A stretch of DNA of 64,000 nt from Cyanophora paradoxa (lineage: Eukaryota > Glaucocystophyceae > Cyanophorales > Cyanophoraceae), in contig QPMI01000408.1 of the NCBI GenBank assembly GCA_004431415.1, positions 124,001-188,000 of the forward strand. The letters run 5' to 3'. The position numbers and the translations under genes were made by a program. Shown in pieces: positions 18,273 to 28,599 of the stretch (the first letter of the stretch is position 1; every line of letters begins with the position of its first letter). The notes below the pieces were generated by a model. That model was given only the letters and a program-made list of their open reading frames with translations. It had not been told where the DNA came from and did not search any database.

Positions 18273-18457
18273 TATACTTGCTCAATACTTCTCTTTTTAT
18301 TTTTTCGATCTCCAAGTAGCAGTAAACCACGGATCAGATGCAGCAACCATATGCACCTTAAACCGGGGTCGTTTGGATCAATCGCAAAGTAGTTTGGTTT
18401 TGGGTGTTCTGTCCAAACCGGCTCGTCCATTATTAATATATTGAAAATAAAGTAAAG

Positions 18458-19786
18458 ATGCCCTCAGCACAGATAGGATTGCGACCCGTCCCTAAAATTG
18501 TAAAGAAGAGCATGAAAGAAGACCAAGGGAACATGCTACCAATCACTATTCCGGTCGAAGAGAAGAACACACGAATCTTGAAGAAGTCTGAGATGGTTAA
18601 AGAACTGATCCCGGAGGCATTACCTACTGAGACTGTAACGAAAGAATCAAAGATCGCGAAGAAGTTTTACGATCCGCGCACAGGTTACAAGGGTTTCGGA
18701 GCAATGAGAAAGGAACTACCAGAGGAGGATTACAAGAAGATGAGAGAATGGTATGATAAACAGGAAGTCGTTCAGATAAACGCACCGACCCTTTCAAGAA
18801 AGAGAGACCCGATGATTCCAATTCGGCAACCTCTCGATACTTACGTAATCGATCTGCTCTTTTTCCCTGCATACAAGAACCAAAACGACGGTTACGATAC
18901 GTTCATGTCCGCGATGGAATCTACCTTACGCACGGGTTACATCATTCCGATGAGAGATAAGAGTGCTCTTACGGCGCTTGCGGCGTTTGAGCAGCTACAA
19001 AGAAGAGTTCCGCGACCTATCGCTCGCGTTCAGAGTGACAGCGGAAGCGAATTCACAAATACGATGTTCACGAATTACCTTGCTAAGAAGTTCATAGACC
19101 ATCAGATAAGTGATGTCGCAGATCATCGAAGCCAAGGTAGAATCGAAGCATTTAACAAGCAGATCAAACGATTGATCACCAACTATTGCATAGCAAACAA
19201 CACAGCGAGATTCTTTGATGTTTTGGGAGACATTGAGTATAACTATAACCATACCATCCACTCGGCAACCAAGAGGAAACCAGCAGAAACGACGGAAGAT
19301 CATTACCGTGAGATTATCGGATTAGAAGATGAGCGGTTCAAGAAGTCGATCGCTTACTTGGATGGTGTGAAACAGGGTATGTTTGTGAGAGTGAGAATAG
19401 AAAAGAATCCATTCGCTAAACAGGGTGTCAATTGGTCGCGAATCGTCTATACTGTCGAAGGGAGAGAGGGTTTCAAGTTTCGGTTGCGAAACCCGAACGG
19501 TGAAATGGTCGAAGGGAGGTTTGCTTTTCATGAACTGTTACCTATCAAAGGTGTAGAGTATCACGAAGCGCCCACAGTGGATGCACTCGAACAAGCGAAA
19601 GAAGAAGCACGGGTCGATTCGGCGATTCGTAAGGAACGTCATGACATATATACACTATATATACACAAACCTCCGACATATATACCCTATATATACACAA
19701 ACCTCCGACATATATACATATACATATACATATACATATATATAATCAAAAAATCGGAAAAAATCCCTCTTTTTTCTACCGTATAA
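18458..19786 (+). CDS. rve-family DD35E integrase, 442 aa
   Basis: A retroviral/Polinton-type integrase. A basic N-terminal arm (1-125) is followed by the catalytic core, with Asp132 (YVIDLLFF), Asp194 (VQSDSGSEF) and Glu230 (HRSQGRIEAFN). Exactly 35 residues lie between the second Asp and the Glu. A C-terminal SH3-like segment (about 315-365, VRVRIEKNPF...GRFAFHELLPI) would bind the element ends. It explains the 6-bp target duplication. The last ~45 residues are encoded by a TATA-rich microsatellite and are probably not conserved; the frame overlaps the convergent patatin gene by 11 bp. Start 18458 is preceded by AAATAAAGTAAAG. Confidence 0.9.
   Translation: MPSAQIGLRPVPKIVKKSMKEDQGNMLPITIPVEEKNTRILKKSEMVKELIPEALPTETVTKESKIAKKFYDPRTGYKGFGAMRKELPEEDYKKMREWYDKQEVVQINAPTLSRKRDPMIPIRQPLDTYVIDLLFFPAYKNQNDGYDTFMSAMESTLRTGYIIPMRDKSALTALAAFEQLQRRVPRPIARVQSDSGSEFTNTMFTNYLAKKFIDHQISDVADHRSQGRIEAFNKQIKRLITNYCIANNTARFFDVLGDIEYNYNHTIHSATKRKPAETTEDHYREIIGLEDERFKKSIAYLDGVKQGMFVRVRIEKNPFAKQGVNWSRIVYTVEGREGFKFRLRNPNGEMVEGRFAFHELLPIKGVEYHEAPTVDALEQAKEEARVDSAIRKERHDIYTLYIHKPPTYIPYIYTNLRHIYIYIYIYIYIIKKSEKIPLFSTV
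19645..19750. repeat. Microsatellite: ~30-bp duplicated unit and (TATACA)n
   Basis: Two copies of a phrase containing TATATACACAAACCTCCGAC are followed by TATACATA repeats. It forms the end of the integrase frame and may also mark the junction of two convergent transcripts. Confidence 0.8.
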
Positions 19787-21311
19787 ATGCGCCCGTCACA
19801 TCGACTCTCATGGTCGGAGCATTTATATATACCAACGGATAAACTCGAATATATCTTGTTCTCAGTGGAAATCCTATATAGAAAACATCGTTTATTGCAA
19901 GCGGAAAGCCCCCGTTATATGATACATCCCCAGAGTTATAAGCATTATTTATATTCTCACATACAAACATTCTATTCACACCTTCATATTTGATAAATGA
20001 CCATGTTATACCATCTTGCGATGTCGCAACATTGAAAGTTTTAATAAACGCAGCAGTTATACCTGAACCATATGCAATTATAGAAGCGATTTCATATGTA
20101 TATGGGAATGCTATTTGCAGATACTCTGTTGGAGATTCCCATATTCCGTTTATGGCGGATGCATTCGCTTCCCAACCAGTTAATGATGGGCGGGCTTTAA
20201 ATGCCTCTCTTCCAATTTTTGCAGTTGAAGCTGTAAACGCATTATCCGATAGAAGATACCAATTAGCATCGATGGGAGGTATGTTGTTAAGAGTGGATGA
20301 TACATACGATCTGACAGGGTTCTTAATCTCGTAGTTTGTTACAAGTAATTCACAGAGTCGATTTATCATGGCGTCGTTTGCTTCAATATACGATTCGGTC
20401 GCAGCTATCATTTCAGGGATCTTGGAGGTATCATCAAGAGAGTTTAATATATCTTTGGGAAGGGGAACTGAGATACGATAGTATCGAGCGTAACCTTGGT
20501 CTTCATTATATGGTAGAAACTCATGCATCTTTTCAAGAGCCGACAGTTCACTTGCAGCCATTAGCATATTGATTAATGGACTTCCAGAGGTGGAAGCAAT
20601 CCATGAGAGAATACCCCAGGTATTCACGTTCTCATAAGGATATCCGACGGTTGATGCATCTGTTTCGTTAACCTCACCACAAGAGATGCTAATTACTATA
20701 ATGTCGTCGTCGTTATCATATATCTTTTTTGCGTGACTGTAACCACAAACGCTTGGGTTATTGTTACCTGATATTGCACCATCAATTAGACACATCCCGT
20801 CGTAATCAACAGGAGCGAAATATGTAGGAGCAGCCGAGGTGGAACGCGCCGCAATCTTACTTGGTATGGTCTTGTAGTCATTGTCGTTTGCTATAAAAAT
20901 GGGTTTCATACTCACTGTGTCGAACGTCGTAATCACCACGTCTTTTAGTGAATCTTGTATGAGAGCTTCCCCAGTCACAGAGAGAATGGCGGTCTCTAAT
21001 GGTGTTACGTCGTATTTCGTATTAAAAAGGGCGTTCTCTATGATGTTTCGCGGATTCGCAAAGATCAATGGGAGATGATAGAGGTAAGTATCGTGAAGGT
21101 CGGTTGCAGTTAGTTTAGGTTCATTGGGAAATTCGGGGTTTTTCACATTAAGACCGATTGCAATAATACCGCCTGTGGATGTTCCACTTACGAGATCTAC
21201 AAGATCGATCACGCGTTTACCTGTTCTTGTTTCGATCTCTTTTAGCAACCTTGTTATGATGATTCCACGAGCGCCCCCTCCGGACAAAGACAAAACGACT
21301 TTTAGGGGCAT
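19776..21311 (-). CDS. Patatin-like phospholipase with C-terminal discoidin-like (F5/8 type C) domain, 511 aa
   Basis: The N-terminal domain (1-~330) is a patatin: oxyanion-hole loop GGGARG (11-16), nucleophile Ser45 in GTSTG, and Asp177 in a DGA motif, forming the Ser-Asp dyad. Such enzymes hydrolyse acyl chains from membrane phospholipids. The C-terminal ~150 residues (EYLQIAFPYTYEIASII, FNVATSQDGITWSFI, RTRYIRVYPL, MRVDVTG) follow the discoidin/F5-8C jelly-roll pattern that binds sugars or lipid head groups. There is no signal peptide. A virion or late lytic enzyme that disrupts host membranes at entry or exit is the likely role. It is convergent with the integrase and divergent from the fibre gene, sharing a 48-bp promoter gap with it. 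Confidence 0.88.
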   Translation of the reverse strand: MPLKVVLSLSGGGARGIIITRLLKEIETRTGKRVIDLVDLVSGTSTGGIIAIGLNVKNPEFPNEPKLTATDLHDTYLYHLPLIFANPRNIIENALFNTKYDVTPLETAILSVTGEALIQDSLKDVVITTFDTVSMKPIFIANDNDYKTIPSKIAARSTSAAPTYFAPVDYDGMCLIDGAISGNNNPSVCGYSHAKKIYDNDDDIIVISISCGEVNETDASTVGYPYENVNTWGILSWIASTSGSPLINMLMAASELSALEKMHEFLPYNEDQGYARYYRISVPLPKDILNSLDDTSKIPEMIAATESYIEANDAMINRLCELLVTNYEIKNPVRSYVSSTLNNIPPIDANWYLLSDNAFTASTAKIGREAFKARPSLTGWEANASAINGIWESPTEYLQIAFPYTYEIASIIAYGSGITAAFIKTFNVATSQDGITWSFIKYEGVNRMFVCENINNAYNSGDVSYNGGFPLAINDVFYIGFPLRTRYIRVYPLVYINAPTMRVDVTGAFIR

Positions 21312-21359
21312 CTTTACTTATCTTAAATTTAATAAATCTGTATAAGTAGAGCAAGCAGG

Positions 21360-24300
21360 ATGAGTTTCAATTATCCAGCAAATTTACAGACAGTATCAGG
21401 TGGTGGTAAAGGGAACCCAAAACATGTGAACTTTGATAATATCACCATAAAAGGATCGGCTTCTATTGATCAGAGCGCCGATAAACCGTCGAAAACTCAT
21501 CCAAGGGTTCATGCTTTATCGGTGAACCAAACCGATCCCGATAAAGAAGATGTTAGCATTGCTTTCAGTTTGGGCAATGTTAAAAAAAACGCGGTTGCAG
21601 AGATCAAGGCAACTCGAAGGAGACCACGGAAACTTAAAACCAGTGGAACGCATCCCGATATTCCCACACGATTCGATAGCGGGCGTTTGGTTTTCAAAGT
21701 CCAGGATGAGAAGGGAGTTCATCGTAGCGGTTTGAGAATTTATAATGAAGGATCAAACGCGATTACACAAATCCCTCAGATATTACAGGTAGCCCCACAT
21801 GGTGAAGAGAATCAGATTCGCCACACCAACAGTATTTATCCGAAGGACATCGTCGACAATGCAGAAACTAACGCACTTTTTGGTTTCACTCTTCCACAGG
21901 ATACTTCCAAAGAGAAAGACTCTATCACGGTCGACAGTAGCCCCAGTCAACCAGTAGCCATTCATTTACACCCCGACCTTGTCGAAATGGATCGCCACCT
22001 TTTACCTTTGAAAACAAACACCAAAGACCTTGGTATTAGAACCCGACAATGGCGAAATATTCATGGTAGTAATGTTTATGCAAATGGGGAGCGGCTCGTT
22101 AGTGAAAAGACCATAAGAGAAATCATAGAGCATTACGGACCTACTCCGGTTCCATTTCCGCTACCATGGGATCCACCAGATCTTACACCAAAGAAACAAC
22201 CCGGTAGAGAATACACAGCGGATGAGACGGTAGCGTTTGGGCAACATTTAGTTAGTTGGGAAAAAGTTTATAATAAACCAGTTTTTAAAGATTACAAACC
22301 GCCCGCTGAGGAACTCTTAGCACCAGATATTAATGTTATACCTCTCGAACATAAAGAATGTGAAGACGTGGAAGAATTGCCGGATGGATTTGATCCTAAC
22401 CATATATTGTATGATCGTTACGAACCTTACGACGAACAACTTTTACCACATGGATTAGATCCACCTAACATAGATTACGAACAACCACATATACCAGATG
22501 AAGAGTTATTACCAGACGGATTACAGCCGGGATTTTTCGATTTTACCGTAGATTGGAGGGATATTATTAACAAACCCGAAACATTCCCACCAGATCCCCA
22601 CGAACACGAATGGGAAGACATTTTAAACAAACCGGAAAGATTTCCGCCCACAGAGCATAGGCACAATTGGGAAGATTTAGATAACATACCTACTGAATTT
22701 CCACCAGAAGACCATAGGCATAATTGGGACGAAATCGATGAGCAACCTACTTTTGCATCCGCAGGAAATGTATTAACAGATTTTCAACATGGTGTAAGTC
22801 TTTATAGAAATATTAACATAGAAGAAAGATTACAATTAAATGACCACTACCTTAATCGCATGGGAATAGAAGCAGGCACAGGAATGGAAGCCGAATTATA
22901 CATTAGACCACCCAGAAGAGAGGGGATTTTACCAATCAATGGTAATTTTGGTTTATATGAGACGAAACCCGGAATTTATTTAACAAGCTTCTACCCTGAG
23001 GATATCCCGATGACAGATGTATTACCTCCGATACCGTCACTTCCATTAGATCCAAATAGTTATGATAACAAAGATGCCGCAATCCAAATTAATGTAACAG
23101 ATGTAAGCGATTTTGACCAATCGAGACCGAAATTAGTATTTAGTCGGCAGCGTCTTTTACCAAATACTTTTATAGGAGATCGTGATGATTACAGAAGATG
23201 TGAGGTAGCATGGATAAAAACAAATTATAACGGTGGTGTTGGTGAAGGTTTATTAGAAATCAATCAAAGAGCAAGCGCCAAAAACATACACAATGAAGAT
23301 ATTTCGAGAGTGGTAACGGAAGATTATTTAGAACATCAAGGATACATTGATGAAGGCGAACTTACTAATATACTTTCTTTATTTGTTATCAAAAACGACA
23401 CAAACCTTACAGTCACAAGTAACATTTATACCAGTAACATTTCAGCAAGTAACATATGGACAAGTAACCTATGGGCAAGTAATCTATGGGCAAGTAATAT
23501 TTATGGAAGTAATTTAATAGTCGACTACTTAACTGTGAATATTGAAGCAAACCTTCCACATCATCCTACTTCGAATGTTGTCTTAGATTGGTTAGCAAAA
23601 CAAAAACACACAAAAGCAGATATTACAGATTTTGACCATACTCACACAAAATCGCAAATCACAGATTTTGACCATACTCACACAAAATCGCAAATCACAG
23701 ATTTTGACCATACTCACACAAAATCGCAAATCACAGATTTCGCCCATACTCATTTATGGGAGCATATCACAAATCCTCCGTTAACCTTCCCACCTGATTC
23801 ACACACTCATGATTATTCAGAGATTACAAATAGCAACCACAGGCACCCATGGAGCGAAATAGACGAACAGCCAGTTTTTGCCCAATTGAATGCAATCGGA
23901 AACGTTTTTAATGGAGTCACACTTTACCAATCGAGTAATACACCTGAAAGGCTATTTTTGAATGATCATTATGTTAGTCTCAATGGTTCATTTACAGGTG
24001 AAACAGGCACACCGATGGTGGGAACTCTTGCAGTAAGATTACCCAGGGATCCAATCGTAAATGGAGTGTATAGTGGCGATTTCAATGTAGGAGTAAACGA
24101 TACTTTCCCCAGTATCTATGTTACGAATTATCACCCAGGAGAAATAGGACAAGTAGCGGATTTTTCAGCAGCTATTCAAATTAACGTAACAGATCAAAGC
24201 GCATATGATGGAGCAAGACCTAAAATAGTATTCACAAGGGAGAAAGTTGTAAACTATCTTCCCGTTGCGGGACAACCCACAGATGATCACGGTAAATGTG

Positions 24301-27300
24301 AGATGGCGTGGATAAAAACAACATCAGGTGGCGCCTTAGAAGTCAATCAGAGAATGGCGGCGAAAAACTTACACAATACAACCCTTTCAGGTGTCGTTAC
24401 AGATGATTACCTAACCAATAAAGGATATCTTACGACCGCGGATTTAAGCAGTTATGCAACCGATGCAGAATTAGCGGCGGCACTTGCAGGTTATTTACCT
24501 CTTACAGGTGGGACTGTCAATGGAACCGTTAACGCTACCACATTACAAATTGGCGGAAAAACCATACCGAAAGGTTACGAATTTGATCAATTAGATAGTG
24601 TTTCGACAGATAGAAGTGCAAATAATTGGACTGTGAATTGGGGAGCGCGAACAGATCAAACAGGATGTTTTACTACACCAGTAAATGATGAAGATTGCAG
24701 CGGTTGTTGGATGCGTTGGACAATTCCAGAAGGTATGAAATCATTTTATATTCAGCATTTACCGTGGAATAGTGGTAGATATTTCGATATATACGGTGAA
24801 ACCGTTAATGGATATCAACATTTTCTAAAACGAGTTAATAACTATCAAACAATTATTATAACCGGTATTCAAGATGGGACGTATCCCGCTATTCTATTTA
24901 CTTCTATAAATTGTGAATTCTATAAAAAGGTCTTGGTAAAAGGTGTGAAAGGTCGTATTCATCTTACAGGTGTTTTCGGTTGGAGTAGACAAAGAGCAAC
25001 CGATAATGAGGTTGGTTTTATTAATTATGAGAATGTTGTTTTAAAACCGGATGTAGGCAAATATACAGATTTCGATGTAGTGACCGCTTGGAATGATGCA
25101 AACATTAGTATTGTTGGGAGTTGGGCTACAAATTGGAAACCTTCGACAGATAACCCAGTAGCAGGATTTTATAGCAATCAAGAAGGTGACGCAAGCGGTA
25201 GTGACTATGTGCAGTGTGCAGTTCCAGCAGGAATGAAAACATGTCACATTCAGTATTTATGTTGGACGAATGGGCGATATTTCGATATTCAGGGATACCG
25301 CAACAGTCGATGGAATCATATTATGAGAGTGAATACTTACCAGAATGTAATAAACACAGCCGATACATTATGGCATGACGGTTTATTATGGACTTCTGTA
25401 TTTTGTGGGAATTTTACACATATTAGAGTTGTTGCAAGAAAAGGGCGTTGTTATGTTGGATATTTTGCATGGACGAAAGAAGTAGGAAGAACAGCACCAG
25501 CGAATGGTATGATTAGTTGGGATAATGTTTATAGCAAACCGTCATTTTATTCAGCCGCAGACCTTCCAGGAACAGCAACATGGATTACAAACACTTGGTT
25601 AAAATCAACAGATAACATAGAGCGAATATGGTTTGGAAATGGTAATACGACATATATTCGAGGTTATGGAAATAGTGATGGGGTTTCAATTGAATTCAGA
25701 AACTCAGCAGATGGAGCAATTTTAAAATCTTATAACAATGGAAACCTTTGGGTAAACAACACTTTGACAGTTCCGACAATAAGCGCTACCACCATTGGTG
25801 CAACAACAATAGATGTTGCAACATTAAAAAGAAATGGTTATGACGTTCCGAAATGTTACGGTTTTGATGACGCCGTAGCAGGTGCCGCTTATCATTCATC
25901 GGGCGGAACTTGGTCGGTTGAGTATGGAACAGCTTGGGATCCAGGATATAATTATGGTAGTCATGTGTATAATAGTGAAAGTCAAGATGAAGTGTCTACA
26001 ACAACTTGGATTCAATATACAATACCCACAGCAATGGTTAATGGGACAGCATTCCTAACACATTTACCATGGAATTCTTGCCGTTACTTTGAAATTTGGG
26101 GAGTCCGTAGTAATGGAGCAACTGTATTTATTACGAGAGTTAATAACTATCACCCTTATAATAGCGATTCCGACGGTCACCACAACGGGTTAAATAATGT
26201 CCCTATTTTCCTTGCGGGTCGATTTACTCACATCCGTATTTATCCGAGAGTCGGAAGAGTTCATATTATGGGAATAGGTTTTACGCATGATCGAGCTAAT
26301 AGTAGTTCATATGGTGGTCACACCGGTTACATTTCTTGGGATAACATTTATAGTAAGCCAAATCTACTTACACCGAGTTTAGTTGGAAACATTACAGGTT
26401 TTGATACTTGGAGTGGAACAGGTAGTGGTGGTCTATCATTTAGCGGATCTTGGACGACAGGTTGGACGGCTACTAATGATAATCCCGTGGATGGATTTTA
26501 CAGCAGTGTTTCAGATGAAACGACGAGTAGTGATTGGGCGCAAATCGAAAAACCAGCAAATATGAAAACATGTCACGTTCAATATTTGTGTTGGACAAAT
26601 ACAAGATATTTCGACATTGGAGGTTATCGATCGGGTAGATGGTTCCACATTATGCGTGTAAATACTTACCAGGCTATCTCAAATTATGGAACCTCTGATT
26701 ATCACGATGGATTGGCGTGGGCTTCTTTTGCTTGTGATAACTTTTCACACGTAAGATTTGTTGCAAGTAAAGGACGGTGCCATATCGGTATGGTAGGGTG
26801 GACGAAAGAAAAAGGAAGAACCTCACCCGCAAATGGTATGATTAGTTGGGATAATATTTTTAGTAAGCCGCTGTCGGCAACTTGGTTTTCGGGAAATTGG
26901 ATTCCATCCGGCGATAATTATGATAGAATGTATTTCGCAACAGGTTCTACTACATACCTCAGAGGATATGGTGATATACCAATTCAGTTTAAAAATGAAA
27001 GCGACGCCACGATAGCTTATTTCTATCACAGTGGTTGGGCGCAAATTACCGGTTATCTGTCAGAAGGAAGCGATAGAAGATACAAAACAGATATTAAGAA
27101 GATAACAGGCGCGCTTCCAGCATTAGAAAGATTAGAAGGAGTTTCATTTAAAAGAATTGCTGACAACAAAAAGAAGGAATGTTTAGGATTAATAGCACAA
27201 GATGTTCAGAAAGTGATACCTGAGGTGGTTTCAGAAGGAGTAGATGGGTTTTTAGGAATTCAATACACAGGGTTAGTCCCTGTTCTCATTGAAGCCGTTA

Positions 27301-27389
27301 AAGAATTATCCCAGAAATGCAAACATTTAACGCAAACATGTGAAAATCTCCAAAGTCAAATAGACCAAATTAAAAATGTCACAGTATAA
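21360..27389 (+). CDS. Giant fibre protein with HxH repeats and C-terminal S74 chaperone domain, 2,009 aa
   Basis: A very large, phage-tail-fibre-like protein. Residues ~390-460 and ~755-830 hold many HxH units (HEHEW, HRHNW, and three DFDHTHTKSQIT copies), like the metal-binding HxH motifs of T4-type fibres. Near 690-715 is a run of (T/A)SN(I/L)(W/Y) repeats. From ~1075 to ~1860 there are four related ~170-190-residue modules, each with a LPWNSGRYFDI-like core and an ISWDN(V/I)(Y/F)SKP end. The C-terminus (~1895-2009) is a Peptidase_S74 intramolecular chaperone with SDRRYKTDIKKI at the self-cleavage site (Ser before Asp) and a terminal coiled coil. It is probably a trimeric receptor-binding spike. 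Confidence 0.87.
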   Translation: MSFNYPANLQTVSGGGKGNPKHVNFDNITIKGSASIDQSADKPSKTHPRVHALSVNQTDPDKEDVSIAFSLGNVKKNAVAEIKATRRRPRKLKTSGTHPDIPTRFDSGRLVFKVQDEKGVHRSGLRIYNEGSNAITQIPQILQVAPHGEENQIRHTNSIYPKDIVDNAETNALFGFTLPQDTSKEKDSITVDSSPSQPVAIHLHPDLVEMDRHLLPLKTNTKDLGIRTRQWRNIHGSNVYANGERLVSEKTIREIIEHYGPTPVPFPLPWDPPDLTPKKQPGREYTADETVAFGQHLVSWEKVYNKPVFKDYKPPAEELLAPDINVIPLEHKECEDVEELPDGFDPNHILYDRYEPYDEQLLPHGLDPPNIDYEQPHIPDEELLPDGLQPGFFDFTVDWRDIINKPETFPPDPHEHEWEDILNKPERFPPTEHRHNWEDLDNIPTEFPPEDHRHNWDEIDEQPTFASAGNVLTDFQHGVSLYRNINIEERLQLNDHYLNRMGIEAGTGMEAELYIRPPRREGILPINGNFGLYETKPGIYLTSFYPEDIPMTDVLPPIPSLPLDPNSYDNKDAAIQINVTDVSDFDQSRPKLVFSRQRLLPNTFIGDRDDYRRCEVAWIKTNYNGGVGEGLLEINQRASAKNIHNEDISRVVTEDYLEHQGYIDEGELTNILSLFVIKNDTNLTVTSNIYTSNISASNIWTSNLWASNLWASNIYGSNLIVDYLTVNIEANLPHHPTSNVVLDWLAKQKHTKADITDFDHTHTKSQITDFDHTHTKSQITDFDHTHTKSQITDFAHTHLWEHITNPPLTFPPDSHTHDYSEITNSNHRHPWSEIDEQPVFAQLNAIGNVFNGVTLYQSSNTPERLFLNDHYVSLNGSFTGETGTPMVGTLAVRLPRDPIVNGVYSGDFNVGVNDTFPSIYVTNYHPGEIGQVADFSAAIQINVTDQSAYDGARPKIVFTREKVVNYLPVAGQPTDDHGKCEMAWIKTTSGGALEVNQRMAAKNLHNTTLSGVVTDDYLTNKGYLTTADLSSYATDAELAAALAGYLPLTGGTVNGTVNATTLQIGGKTIPKGYEFDQLDSVSTDRSANNWTVNWGARTDQTGCFTTPVNDEDCSGCWMRWTIPEGMKSFYIQHLPWNSGRYFDIYGETVNGYQHFLKRVNNYQTIIITGIQDGTYPAILFTSINCEFYKKVLVKGVKGRIHLTGVFGWSRQRATDNEVGFINYENVVLKPDVGKYTDFDVVTAWNDANISIVGSWATNWKPSTDNPVAGFYSNQEGDASGSDYVQCAVPAGMKTCHIQYLCWTNGRYFDIQGYRNSRWNHIMRVNTYQNVINTADTLWHDGLLWTSVFCGNFTHIRVVARKGRCYVGYFAWTKEVGRTAPANGMISWDNVYSKPSFYSAADLPGTATWITNTWLKSTDNIERIWFGNGNTTYIRGYGNSDGVSIEFRNSADGAILKSYNNGNLWVNNTLTVPTISATTIGATTIDVATLKRNGYDVPKCYGFDDAVAGAAYHSSGGTWSVEYGTAWDPGYNYGSHVYNSESQDEVSTTTWIQYTIPTAMVNGTAFLTHLPWNSCRYFEIWGVRSNGATVFITRVNNYHPYNSDSDGHHNGLNNVPIFLAGRFTHIRIYPRVGRVHIMGIGFTHDRANSSSYGGHTGYISWDNIYSKPNLLTPSLVGNITGFDTWSGTGSGGLSFSGSWTTGWTATNDNPVDGFYSSVSDETTSSDWAQIEKPANMKTCHVQYLCWTNTRYFDIGGYRSGRWFHIMRVNTYQAISNYGTSDYHDGLAWASFACDNFSHVRFVASKGRCHIGMVGWTKEKGRTSPANGMISWDNIFSKPLSATWFSGNWIPSGDNYDRMYFATGSTTYLRGYGDIPIQFKNESDATIAYFYHSGWAQITGYLSEGSDRRYKTDIKKITGALPALERLEGVSFKRIADNKKKECLGLIAQDVQKVIPEVVSEGVDGFLGIQYTGLVPVLIEAVKELSQKCKHLTQTCENLQSQIDQIKNVTV

Positions 27390-27392
27390 TAA

Positions 27393-27701
27393 ATGGCGAC
27401 CTATCCACTTGGTGGATCTCCTTCTACTTCTTCTGAGCCTGTCGCTCTTGCATTCGATACTATCAAACTTGTAGCCGCACTACAAACTGTCGAAAAAACG
27501 ATACAGCAAACCAACAAACTGTCACCAGTTGTTCATGAATATAAAAACCTCTTGGTTAATGTCCTTGCGCAATCGGCTTATGGTGATCCCGTAGCACGTT
27601 ACGGCGAATGTGATTCTAACCTTAAAGCGATGACATCAAATATCCAATGTCTAACGACCGCTTACCAATCTCTTGGATCGAATCTTATCACATTAGCTTA
27701 A
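27393..27701 (+). CDS. Small protein following the fibre gene, 102 aa
   Basis: It begins 3 bp after the fibre stop, so is likely co-transcribed. The sequence is helical, Ser/Thr/Ala-rich with two cysteines (GECDS, IQCLT), and has no transmembrane segment. Position suggests a fibre assembly or attachment factor, but no family is recognised. Confidence 0.6.
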   Translation: MATYPLGGSPSTSSEPVALAFDTIKLVAALQTVEKTIQQTNKLSPVVHEYKNLLVNVLAQSAYGDPVARYGECDSNLKAMTSNIQCLTTAYQSLGSNLITLA

Positions 27702-27737
27702 TGGTTTATTTTTCTTTCCTTCTTAGTAAAAGAAGCA

Positions 27738-28580
27738 ATGGGCGAATATAATCGTGTGCAATTACCTGTTTACGCTTTGGGATCGCCCGCCGTCCACTTT
27801 CGACAACACGAGGTAGCCGATGAAATCCGCGGTGTGGAATCTACGGAACGGGCTAATTCCGCGAATGCATTCGATAAAAACAGTATGATACGTGTGAAAG
27901 AACTACGAGCCGATAAGAATTCAGGAGTGGTTAAAACGACTCAACTTCTTGTTACAAATGCGAATTTTAACGCGGGTATTGGGCAACCTGATGCATGGGG
28001 TGTGGATATTAGAACGTTAGATTTTGACGGAGAACGTGCCGCCGCTGTTGTCCGATCAGGAGGCGCTGTTATTGGTGGCGGTTGTCGTGTGTCAGGTATG
28101 CTTGCATCCTCCGTTGCTGTTACCGATATTCCCGATACTCTACCTGAGCATGCGGAGAATCCGCAACGTATCCGTATGTATACTCCATGTGGAGACTATC
28201 CTTACGTGTTTGGAATGGTTAGAGTTGCGGTAGATAACGTAAATGCAACACAACCCGATGGAATTATGGGAAATTGGTTACTACCAAATATCGCTATTCC
28301 TAAATCTATTGAGTCTATATGTCGTTCACAAAATGGTATTATTGGTCCGGCTTATACTTTCTTTGTTCAGGGAATCGGACGCGGTAGAGGTTGGGTGGAA
28401 TTTGACAACCAGAACCCCGCAACATTCAATGTTTGGACGACAGAAGTAGGAGGTTACGATATTCTCATTTTCGGAATGCGAACAGATCCAGCCGCTGTGG
28501 CGGCTACACGTGGTCTCAATCCCGATAACAACCTAAATAACTTCTACGATGATCCGTTCCCAGGTGATCCCACACCATAA
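27738..28580 (+). CDS. Structural-type paralogue 1, 280 aa
   Basis: It shares its N-terminal half with the next gene: a GVEST lead, then KELRADKNSGVVKTTQLLVT, NANFNA, RSGGAVIGGG and an R(I)RMYTPCG-like strand. Beta-rich, with a proline-rich tail (DPFPGDPTP). A TAGTAAAAGAAGC motif precedes the ATG. With its duplicate and the fibre it forms an adsorption/structural cluster. I do not recognise a named family. Confidence 0.68.
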   Translation: MGEYNRVQLPVYALGSPAVHFRQHEVADEIRGVESTERANSANAFDKNSMIRVKELRADKNSGVVKTTQLLVTNANFNAGIGQPDAWGVDIRTLDFDGERAAAVVRSGGAVIGGGCRVSGMLASSVAVTDIPDTLPEHAENPQRIRMYTPCGDYPYVFGMVRVAVDNVNATQPDGIMGNWLLPNIAIPKSIESICRSQNGIIGPAYTFFVQGIGRGRGWVEFDNQNPATFNVWTTEVGGYDILIFGMRTDPAAVAATRGLNPDNNLNNFYDDPFPGDPTP

Positions 28581-28599
28581 TTATGTTTTAATATATTAA

